A stretch of 7,505 nucleotides of DNA from Gammaproteobacteria bacterium (GTDB taxonomy: Bacteria; Pseudomonadota; Gammaproteobacteria; Pseudomonadales; Halieaceae): assembly GCA_029859085.1 (NCBI GenBank), contig JAOUDU010000122.1, positions 1 through 7,505 on the forward strand, read 5' to 3'. Position 1 is the first letter of the stretch. The number at the start of each line of letters is the position of its first letter. The notes beneath the pieces were generated by a model that did no database searches, was not told the DNA's origin, and saw only the letters and a list, made by a program, of their open reading frames with translations. This document shows positions 1 to 5,435 of the stretch, piece by piece. The position numbers and the translations under genes were made by a program.

Positions 1-387
1 CAGGTCCGCGCCGGTGGCCTGCTGGCGCGTCAGCAATTGCAGCAGCCAGTCCTGCAGGGGGACATCGTCGTCATCGATGAACGCAATGAACCCGGCCCCG
101 CGTTCCAGCGCTACCGCCACCGCGCGGTTGCGGGCGTGGGTAATGCCGGGTTCAGGCTCGGTGGTGTAGTGGACATTGATGGGCAGGCTGGTGCCGGTCT
201 GCTCGCAGATATCCCGGGTGGCTGAGTTCGGGTTGTTGTCGATGACAATCAGCTCGACCGCCGCGGGGTCAATATCCCCCAGCTCTATATCCCGCAGGCG
301 CAGCAGCAGGCGCTTGAGTACCTCGGCGCGGTTGTGCGTGCAGACGCAGATGGCTACCCGGTGGCCGGGTGAGGGAGTGATTGTCAT
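1..387 (-). CDS. Glycosyltransferase family 2, N-terminal part (cut by left window edge)
   Basis: The reading frame is open from an ATG at 387 to base 1, giving 129 residues and no stop, so the C-terminus lies outside the window. I translated it by hand from the minus strand. It starts as a GT-A Rossmann fold: a strand VAICVCTHNR (residues 11-20), then LIVIDNN (46-52) where the Asp helps bind the nucleotide-sugar, then PGITHARNRAV (80-90), a hallmark of GT2 enzymes, and finally FIDDDD (103-108), which holds the DxD-type metal/UDP-sugar site. No signal peptide or membrane segment is visible in this part, so it is probably cytoplasmic or membrane-associated through the missing part. It begins 3 nt after the stop of the Tam41-like gene with no clear Shine-Dalgarno, so it is probably translationally coupled and last of the visible leftward operon. 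The sugar and acceptor cannot be told from sequence. The family call is firm; the exact role is inferred. Confidence 0.93.
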   Translation of the reverse strand, partial: MTITPSPGHRVAICVCTHNRAEVLKRLLLRLRDIELGDIDPAAVELIVIDNNPNSATRDICEQTGTSLPINVHYTTEPEPGITHARNRAVAVALERGAGFIAFIDDDDVPLQDWLLQLLTRQQATGADL

Positions 388-390
388 GGG

Positions 391-1344
391 CTATTTGAAA
401 ATACCGCGGCGGTAGAGACCCCAGAAGAATCCCCACAGGTGGATGAGCGGTGCTCGCCTGACCTTGTCGGGAATGACGATGATTTCCCCGGAGTGCCGTT
501 CCAGTTTCCACGCGATATAATCCAGCCCCCCCTCAAACGTAAACAGCGCTTTTACCAGCCTCATTATCGAGAGCACTTTTCCCTGGCCCCGACGCAATAT
601 CCAGGCCAGTTGCGTCGCCCGGCGTTGGGCGCCGCCTACCCGGCTGCGGTAGCGCAATTCGACGCCGCTATCATACACCGTAAAGTCGAGGCCAAGCGAG
701 GGGGCGTGGTGCTTTGCCAGGGCGGCGTAGAAGTCCTGGGCGGAGCGGGCGAGCTCCGTGGCCCTGCCCGGGCGTTCCGTGCGCAGTTCCGTCCCATAAC
801 TGAGAGCCAGGGCCTGTTCCCACAGGGTGGTTACGGGGCCCTCTGCCGGGAGCGCCGGGAGGCTGTTGCGGAGCAGGGTGTGGGCCGCCTGCAGCAGGCA
901 GTTTTCGATTGCCGTGCGGGTCTGCTGGTCGCGGCTGTGGAGAATCCGGGTGGGCTGGGCGAACCGGCCCCAGATATACGATTCAAACCAGGCCCGGGAG
1001 CAGCCGCGGCGGAAATCCCGCAGGGAGATCACGGTGACCTTGCTGCGCAGGGTTTTGTCCCCCAGCCTGGATTCCGCATAGAACACATTGGGCGGCAGCA
1101 GCCAGTTGGCGGCGGCAAGGAGCGGCCGGCGGTAGGCGGCGCGGTAGCTGTCACACACCAGGTAGAGGTCCAGCAGGCCGTCGTATATATCGCCGCTGCG
1201 CAGGCAGGAACCGTATAGCAGGGTCGCGCAGATGGCGCCGTGGTGACGGGCCTGCAATTGCTCCAGCAGCTGGCCCAGCGCGGGGTCGGTGGCGGCATCC
1301 GGCCCTGGGACCCGGGGGTAAGCGGTGCCGGGGTAATCACTCAC
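391..1344 (-). CDS. Tam41-like nucleotidyltransferase (putative CDP-diacylglycerol synthase)
   Basis: A 317-residue protein that I assign to the Tam41 (mitochondrial phosphatidate cytidylyltransferase) family from motif order. LLYGSCLRSGD (42-52) followed by GLLDLYLVCD (56-65) matches the nucleotidyltransferase GS...D core. PNVFYAE (85-91) parallels the family's VYFNTL region. LRSKVTVISLRDF (99-111) parallels the IKYGVIS...DL stretch, and WFESYIWGRFAQPTRIL (119-135) parallels WxxLYVAGRLxKPVxIL. Tam41 converts phosphatidic acid and CTP to CDP-diacylglycerol and is unrelated to CdsA. The C-terminus (about 301-317) is aromatic and basic, suggesting peripheral membrane attachment; there are no clear transmembrane helices. 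The start is a GTG at 1344: upstream in frame there is no ATG before a TGA at 1381-1383. No good Shine-Dalgarno is visible, and a 15-codon mini-ORF ends in a GTGA overlap with this start. The gene follows a lipid kinase, which would supply a phosphorylated lipid. Substrate is inferred; a different lipid-phosphate acceptor is possible. Confidence 0.78.
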   Translation of the reverse strand: MSDYPGTAYPRVPGPDAATDPALGQLLEQLQARHHGAICATLLYGSCLRSGDIYDGLLDLYLVCDSYRAAYRRPLLAAANWLLPPNVFYAESRLGDKTLRSKVTVISLRDFRRGCSRAWFESYIWGRFAQPTRILHSRDQQTRTAIENCLLQAAHTLLRNSLPALPAEGPVTTLWEQALALSYGTELRTERPGRATELARSAQDFYAALAKHHAPSLGLDFTVYDSGVELRYRSRVGGAQRRATQLAWILRRGQGKVLSIMRLVKALFTFEGGLDYIAWKLERHSGEIIVIPDKVRRAPLIHLWGFFWGLYRRGIFK

Positions 1345-1388
1345 GGGACAGGCAGTTCGCAGGGTCGGCCATTCACATGTTCAGCCAT
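1341..1388 (-). other. 15-codon mini-ORF between lipid kinase and Tam41-like gene (possible coupling ORF)
   Basis: Directly after the TGA of the lipid kinase (1391-1389) an ATG (1388-1386) opens a 15-codon frame, MAEHVNGRPCELPVP, ending in a TGA that overlaps the GTG start of the Tam41-like gene as GTGA. A second ATG at 1372 opens an 11-codon frame ending at 1337, also beside that GTG. Neither resembles a known leader peptide. They could pass ribosomes from the kinase to the next gene, or mark a frameshift or assembly indel that removed an ATG-started N-terminus, or be chance products of the local 16-bp duplication. Translation is unproven. Confidence 0.3.
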
Positions 1389-1399
1389 TCACAGTTTCA
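1368..1399. repeat. Imperfect 16-bp tandem duplication across the kinase stop codon
   Basis: Two adjacent 16-bp units, 1368-1383 and 1384-1399, read GCCATTCACATGTTCA and GCCATTCACAGTTTCA on the plus strand and match at 14 of 16 positions. The second unit contains the TGA stop of the lipid kinase and the ATG of the mini-ORF. Because 16 is not a multiple of three, the duplication shifts frames and explains the unusual 44-nt gap in an operon whose earlier junctions are 4-nt overlaps. It is likely a local slippage duplication rather than a mobile element. Confidence 0.75.
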
Positions 1400-2354
1400 G
1401 AAAGTCCAGGGGTCTGCTGGCGCTGATATCGACCTGGCCCCTGGCCACCAGGATTTCCCCGTCGAGGTTGAGCTTGCCGTCCAGTTGCAGGCGGACCGTG
1501 TCGGCATTGTGACTGATATAGCCCGATTCGGGAACCGCGTTGCGACCGGGGCGACCCCGCACAATCGAGAAGAAAGTGCGGGCGAACCGGCTGCAGCCCT
1601 GCTCGAACACGGTGATGCGGATAGCCCCGGGACCGGTGCCCCAGAAGGGGCGCATACCGAAAGCCAGGCGCTGCAGGGTGCTGATGGCCAGGATCAGGGT
1701 GTCGTGGGTGGTGGCCGCGCCATCGCCCAGTGCCAGTTGCACCGTGACGTGGCGGTTGAAGGCGGGGTCGTTGCGCAGCACTCCCCATACCGTGCGCAGG
1801 GTGGTCAGGGCCAGGCTGAAATCGTCCCGCAGGCCCCTGGCGTGCACCTCCCGGTGGGCGTACTCGGTGCCCTGGATAATTGCGCCGCCGCCGAGGAACA
1901 TGCCGTACCGGGGCGCTTCTTCACCCGCGACCATGACCCGCATCAGCGCCCGCTGCGCCAGCAGTCCGGCGGTGCCGCGCTCGCCCTCGCACCACTGGCA
2001 GAATCGCTCCGTCGCCCGCCACAGCGAGCCTCTGGCCCCGATGTCCCCGGCATTCATATTGGCGGTGCCGCCGGGCAGCAGCACTATGAGCGGCAGGGTA
2101 TCGAACAGCTCGCTCTCCAGCAGCTGGCCCAGAATGTAGGAGGCCGTGCCATCACCCCCGTTGATTGCCAGCACTCCGACCCCGCAGGCGGCGAGCTCGG
2201 CCAGCGCGGGCCCTACATCGGCCATGGCATGGGTGACCCGGTGGTGTATACCCGGGCAGCGGGCCACGCGGGCATGAATGCGCTCGAACTGGTCGCGGTT
2301 ATGTCCGCTGCCGGGATTGCTGATGAGGCCTATCGGGCCCCCGGCCCGATTCAC
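1389..2354 (-). CDS. Diacylglycerol/sphingosine kinase-family lipid kinase
   Basis: A 321-residue protein with the full DAGK catalytic-domain signature: ISNPGSG (11-17) at the N-terminal nucleotide-binding loop, INGGDGT (64-70) as the family GGDGT motif, and LLPGGTANM (92-100) as the GGTxN motif. A C-terminal beta domain holds a DGE motif at about 298-300, where the family keeps acidic catalytic or metal residues. The family transfers the ATP gamma-phosphate to a lipid hydroxyl (diacylglycerol, ceramide, sphingoid base or similar); length fits soluble bacterial members such as DgkB/YegS. There is no signal peptide or membrane span, so it is probably cytosolic and acts at the membrane face. 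The start is a GTG at 2354, overlapping the stop of the upstream exported-protein gene as GTGA, with no good Shine-Dalgarno, which suggests translational coupling. It sits before a Tam41-like enzyme, consistent with successive phosphorylation and cytidylylation of a lipid. Family is secure; the lipid substrate is unknown. Confidence 0.92.
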   Translation of the reverse strand: MNRAGGPIGLISNPGSGHNRDQFERIHARVARCPGIHHRVTHAMADVGPALAELAACGVGVLAINGGDGTASYILGQLLESELFDTLPLIVLLPGGTANMNAGDIGARGSLWRATERFCQWCEGERGTAGLLAQRALMRVMVAGEEAPRYGMFLGGGAIIQGTEYAHREVHARGLRDDFSLALTTLRTVWGVLRNDPAFNRHVTVQLALGDGAATTHDTLILAISTLQRLAFGMRPFWGTGPGAIRITVFEQGCSRFARTFFSIVRGRPGRNAVPESGYISHNADTVRLQLDGKLNLDGEILVARGQVDISASRPLDFLKL

Positions 2355-3208
2355 GCCGGGGGCGTCCGCAGGGTCACCGCCTTGAGGTTGATCTCGGCGC
2401 GGCCCACCCGGGGGGCGGTGCCGCGCAGCTGCAGCGGCACGGAGGAATCCTGGTCGAACAGCACGGTGATCTCGCCACTGAGGCCCAGCAGGCTGAAATC
2501 GGGTTTCTCCACCTGTTCCCCGAGTGGGCTCACCGCCAGTGTAACGCCGTCAGTTTGACGGGTGCCTGTGACCGCCGCGCCCCCGGCCACCTGGTAATTC
2601 ACCTTGATGGGAGGGCCGTCGCTGTGGGTCATATGCACGCGGTAAAAATTGAACTCGGTGTTGATCACTACATCCGCCGCGGCCTCGGGGGACGCCAGGA
2701 AGCGGCCGGCCAGGTCCAGCAGGGCGTAGGCGTCGGTCACCGCCATGCCGGTTGCGCCCTCGGGGTAGGCGATCTCCTTGTGGCTGCTCACCGGCCATTC
2801 ACAGGGGGGAGCGGTGGTGCCCGCCGGCGGATCGCGCCGCACGCGCAGGATGTGATCGGGGAGAAAATCGTAGGTCTTGTAGCGCTGTTCGTCACTCTTG
2901 CCCCTGCTCAGGCGCGACCGGTAGCTGGCGCGGCCATCCGCCGCCGCCAGGTCCAGCACCACTTCCTCGGAGTTGCTGGCTATCGAGCTGTTTGCCGTCA
3001 GCCTCCAGCGCCCGGGGTCGACGCTGTCCGGCACAATCTCCACCCGCGAGCTGGCAGTAACGAAAAACGCCTGTTGCTCAAATTCCAGCACCTGCCAGGG
3101 CGGCAGCGGGGCCGGGGTGCTCTCGGCGGCCACGGCCGGCAGGCCGGCCAGGGTCGCCAGTGACAGCAGGCCCGAGCAAATCAGGGGTTGGCAGGTCAGT
3201 CTTCTCAT
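2351..3208 (-). CDS. Exported protein of unknown function
   Basis: A 285-residue protein that I do not recognise. Residues 1-27 form a typical Sec signal peptide: basic MRR, a hydrophobic core around LLSLATLAGL, and a likely AVA|AES cleavage site. The Cys residues at 6 and 11 are not in a convincing lipobox position, so a lipoprotein is unlikely. The mature part lacks membrane helices, is rich in alternating hydrophobic and polar residues suggestive of beta structure, and contains LEFEQQAFFVTASSRVEIVP (about 42-61), a Tyr/Arg-rich stretch RYKTYDFLPDHILRVRRDP (about 109-127) and a single mature Cys in PPCEWP. General appearance recalls periplasmic beta-barrel-like or lipid-binding domains such as DUF3108, but I cannot support a family assignment. 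The ATG at 3208 overlaps the stop of the O-antigen-ligase-like gene as ATGA, and its own stop overlaps the lipid kinase start, so it is an integral operon member and probably has an envelope role in the same pathway. Confidence 0.85.
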   Translation of the reverse strand: MRRLTCQPLICSGLLSLATLAGLPAVAAESTPAPLPPWQVLEFEQQAFFVTASSRVEIVPDSVDPGRWRLTANSSIASNSEEVVLDLAAADGRASYRSRLSRGKSDEQRYKTYDFLPDHILRVRRDPPAGTTAPPCEWPVSSHKEIAYPEGATGMAVTDAYALLDLAGRFLASPEAAADVVINTEFNFYRVHMTHSDGPPIKVNYQVAGGAAVTGTRQTDGVTLAVSPLGEQVEKPDFSLLGLSGEITVLFDQDSSVPLQLRGTAPRVGRAEINLKAVTLRTPPA

Positions 3209-4380
3209 TGGTCATGTCCCGGGTAGCGAACGGTTACCGGCTCGTGGCGAACCGGGTGTGCAGCCATGATAAGCGCCACGGGCAGCCAGAAGAACAGCCA
3301 CAACTCCTTGGGCTCCAGTATCAGTCGGTCGTAATCCATTGCGATGGAGGTCATTCCGTACAGCAGCAGCGCCAGGTAGATGCGTTCACCCCGCAGCCGA
3401 TACAGCTGCCATGCCCAGTGGACGGCCACACCGAGTATAGCTGCGAGCAGGGCCAGGCCCACCAGGCCGCCGTCGCGCAGGGTGGCCAGGTAGCTGTTGT
3501 GGGCGTGATTGAACAGCTTGCCATAGGCCGGCACCCGGGGGTCCACCAGGTAGCCGTGGCCAAACCACCAGTAACCCTGCATGTCCACCAGCACCTGCTG
3601 CCAGATGCCGGGCCTGAAGGAGAAATCACCCACCCGGTTGATCCAGAGCGCCGGGTTGCTGGCCATCAGCGCCCACAGGGTGGCCATGCCGACAACGGCT
3701 ACCGCGAGGGCCCGGTAGCCCACCAGTATCAGCAGGCCCACGCACACCGCTGCCATGGCGGTGCGCGACTGCGTGAGCACGACCAGGCTGAGCAGTGCCA
3801 GTGCCAGCGTACAGTACACGGCGCGGTTGTCGCGCCCGCGCTCGGTGAACACGTAGTGCATGCAAAGTACCAGGAATATGCCGTAGGCAGAGCCGGCTTT
3901 ATTCTGGTGATGCATCACCCCCAGTGGTTCGAGCCGGGAAACGGGGAAGGGATTGGCGCTGTACCAGGCGACTATCGATACCAGCGCCGCGGCCGCGGCC
4001 AGCCAGGTGGCGCGGTGGGCCAGCCGGTCCATCCAGTGGGCCTGGCGGATCCACAGGTAGCCGCTGACATAGCAGAAGCCCAGGACGCAGAGGCTGTAGC
4101 CCAGGGTCTGCAGGGCCGCGACCGTCTCGAAATCGGCGGTCCATACCAGGGTCCCCATCATGTACGCCGTGTACACCAGCAACAGTCCGGCCAGGATATT
4201 GGCGCGGTAAAAGTCCGCCAGTTCACGCCACAGCAGCAGGACGGCGGGGAGCACCAGGATGTAGTACAGTTTGCGGTGACCGGAGGCCATCGGCAGCAGG
4301 AAGTAGCCGGCGACGAACAGGGTGTAAAAGTACACCATTCCCCGGTCCAAAAGGAACCGCTGGGTTGCCTTGAAATCCAT
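3205..4380 (-). CDS. O-antigen ligase/polymerase-like membrane protein (Wzy_C/WaaL type)
   Basis: A 391-residue polytopic membrane protein from the ATG at 4380. A TTG at 4389 would add three residues, but the ATG is preferred. Many hydrophobic segments (for example about 17-33, 39-50, 61-80, 94-110, 125-140, 165-178, 187-203, 207-221, 224-241, 305-322, 335-345, 360-374) give roughly ten or more spans. Family motifs are visible: MHHQNKAGS (156-164), TQSRTA (203-208) with the conserved Arg, a periplasmic loop with FRPGIWQ (255-261) and GHGY (274-277), and NHAHNSYL (291-298) containing the HxHN group. Members join polysaccharide or O-antigen from undecaprenyl diphosphate to lipid A, protein or another acceptor at the periplasmic face, or polymerise repeat units; which applies here cannot be decided. 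It is the first gene of the leftward operon. No strong Shine-Dalgarno precedes it. Confidence 0.9.
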   Translation of the reverse strand: MDFKATQRFLLDRGMVYFYTLFVAGYFLLPMASGHRKLYYILVLPAVLLLWRELADFYRANILAGLLLVYTAYMMGTLVWTADFETVAALQTLGYSLCVLGFCYVSGYLWIRQAHWMDRLAHRATWLAAAAALVSIVAWYSANPFPVSRLEPLGVMHHQNKAGSAYGIFLVLCMHYVFTERGRDNRAVYCTLALALLSLVVLTQSRTAMAAVCVGLLILVGYRALAVAVVGMATLWALMASNPALWINRVGDFSFRPGIWQQVLVDMQGYWWFGHGYLVDPRVPAYGKLFNHAHNSYLATLRDGGLVGLALLAAILGVAVHWAWQLYRLRGERIYLALLLYGMTSIAMDYDRLILEPKELWLFFWLPVALIMAAHPVRHEPVTVRYPGHDQ

Positions 4381-4435
4381 ATATATCAAATACTTGCGAA
4401 GGCCAATCGAAAGCCGTTAAAAATACCACATAATC

Positions 4436-4462
4436 TTGAGAATGGCTTGATCATCCTATAAC
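4436..4462 (+). promoter_or_regulatory. Candidate sigma70-type promoter for the sulfotransferase operon
   Basis: TTGAGA at 4436-4441 resembles the -35 consensus and TATAAC at 4457-4462 resembles the -10, separated by 15 bp, which is shorter than the optimum of 17. Transcription would begin near 4469, leaving a leader of about 40 nt before the ATG at 4509. This is the best match in the gap but remains a prediction by eye. Confidence 0.35.
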
Positions 4463-4487
4463 CTTCGCCACTTCATCTGCCCCGACC

Positions 4488-4500
4488 AGGGGAATAGGTA
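4488..4500 (+). promoter_or_regulatory. Ribosome-binding region of the sulfotransferase gene
   Basis: AGGGGA at 4488-4493 and TAGGTA at 4495-4500 precede the ATG at 4509. The second lies 8 nt upstream, a workable spacing, and supports 4509 over the in-frame ATG at 4515. Confidence 0.45.
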
Positions 4501-4508
4501 CATATACC

Positions 4509-5435
4509 ATGCACATGATAATCAAGCGACTGACCAAGTGGCTGGTTCGCGCTATCTGCATTTTCCTGCCTGAGGCAAAAGCTCACGAGCTGGAGCGCTG
4601 GCGCCGGGGGCGCGAGGAGTTCTGGAAGTATAACCGCTGCCAATACATCTTTGCATCCTACGGCAAGAGCGGCCGCACCTGGGTGAGGGTAATGATCTCC
4701 CGCTATTTCCAGCTGGTTTACAAGCTGCCCGACAATATCCTGATGGGTTTCGACAATTACACCCGGCTCAACAAGGACATCCCCAAGATCTTCTTCACCC
4801 ATGACAACTACCTGCGTGGGTTCACGGGCAATGTCGACTCGAAAAAGGATTTCTACAAAAAGAAAACCGTGCTGCTTGTGCGCAACCCCATAGACGTCGC
4901 GGTATCACAGTTCTTCCAGTGGAAGTACCGCATGCGCCCGGAAAAGAAGGCGATGAACAAGTACCCGGAGCACGAGGCAAATATTTCGGTGTACGATTTC
5001 GTCAAGGACGAAAACCAGGGCCTGTCACATATCATCGAGTTCATGAATAACTGGGCGCGGGAGCTGTCGAAAATCGAGCATCTGCTGGTGGTGCGCTACG
5101 AGGACCTGCGCTCCAGCCCCGAGCGTGAGATGGGCCGTATCGTGGAATTCCTCGGTATGGAAGCCAACGAGGATTACCTGAAGGACACTGCTGAATTCGC
5201 CTCGGTGGAAAACCTGCGGAAAAAGGAGCAGGAAAACTATTTCTGGCGCAGTGGCAGCCGGGTGCAGGCCAAGGATGTCAACGACCCCAATACCTTCAAG
5301 GTGCGCAAGGCCAAGGTGGGCGGCTACCGCGATTATTTTGACGATGATCAAGTGGCGGAGCTGGAGGGAATGGTAGATTCGCGCCTGTTGCCGGCGTTTG
5401 GTTATACGGCCGCGGAGGAGAAGGGGGCCAGGTAA
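4509..5435 (+). CDS. PAPS-dependent sulfotransferase
   Basis: A 308-residue protein of the Sulfotransfer_1 family. It transfers sulfate from 3'-phosphoadenosine-5'-phosphosulfate (PAPS) to a hydroxyl or amine. YGKSGRTW (51-58) is the 5'-phosphosulfate-binding loop, equivalent to YPKSGTTW of cytosolic sulfotransferases. THDN with His98 matches the position of the catalytic base. VRNPIDVAVS (124-133) is the 3'-phosphate-binding segment with the conserved Arg and Ser. VVRYEDL (194-200) and RKAKVGG (266-272), corresponding to the C-terminal RKGxxG PAPS-binding motif, complete the set. The N-terminus has a short hydrophobic stretch (11-20), too weak to call a membrane anchor. It is the first gene of the rightward operon, and its TAA overlaps the next ATG by one base. 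By rough count of a few 60-base lines its GC is about 45-57%, against mid-60s in several neighbours, hinting at a separate origin. A saccharide acceptor is inferred from context; lipid or small-molecule acceptors are also possible. Confidence 0.93.
   Translation: MHMIIKRLTKWLVRAICIFLPEAKAHELERWRRGREEFWKYNRCQYIFASYGKSGRTWVRVMISRYFQLVYKLPDNILMGFDNYTRLNKDIPKIFFTHDNYLRGFTGNVDSKKDFYKKKTVLLVRNPIDVAVSQFFQWKYRMRPEKKAMNKYPEHEANISVYDFVKDENQGLSHIIEFMNNWARELSKIEHLLVVRYEDLRSSPEREMGRIVEFLGMEANEDYLKDTAEFASVENLRKKEQENYFWRSGSRVQAKDVNDPNTFKVRKAKVGGYRDYFDDDQVAELEGMVDSRLLPAFGYTAAEEKGAR
5414..5427 (+). promoter_or_regulatory. Strong Shine-Dalgarno for the GT8-like gene, inside the sulfotransferase 3' end
   Basis: GGAGGAGAAGGGGG precedes the ATG at 5435 by 7 nt. 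This purine-rich site supports that start, which shares its A with the TAA of the sulfotransferase gene (TAATG). Confidence 0.6.

Larger units (their letters stand above)
4381..4508. promoter_or_regulatory. Divergent intergenic region, likely promoters for both operons
   Basis: This 128-bp gap separates the two divergent operons and is visibly more AT-rich than the flanking minus-strand genes. For the leftward operon, a weak extended -10 (TGGTATTTT on the minus strand, plus coordinates 4420-4428) lies about 40 nt upstream of the ATG, without a convincing -35. Possible binding-site elements are a direct repeat CTTGA at 4435-4439 and 4446-4450 (11-bp period) and 7-bp inverted arms GCGAAGG (4396-4402) and CCTTCGC (4462-4468). 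That the region drives both operons is inferred from geometry; the elements are short enough to be chance. Confidence 0.6.

Noticed and set aside
439..1218. 259-codon plus-strand open frame opposite the Tam41-like gene
   Set aside because: No recognisable motif; the composition is typical of an antisense shadow.
1377..2558. 393-codon plus-strand open frame opposite the lipid kinase
   Set aside because: Low-complexity Ala/Gly/Gln/His composition and no motifs, while the minus strand carries a complete kinase signature.
4381..4389. TTG start for the O-antigen-ligase-like gene
   Set aside because: It adds only three residues and an ATG follows at 4380; neither has a distinct Shine-Dalgarno, so the ATG is preferred.
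3160..4461. 433-codon plus-strand open frame opposite the O-antigen-ligase-like gene
   Set aside because: Its product is Gln/His/Gly-rich with no domain, and it lies antisense to a well-supported membrane protein; such frames are common opposite GC-rich genes.
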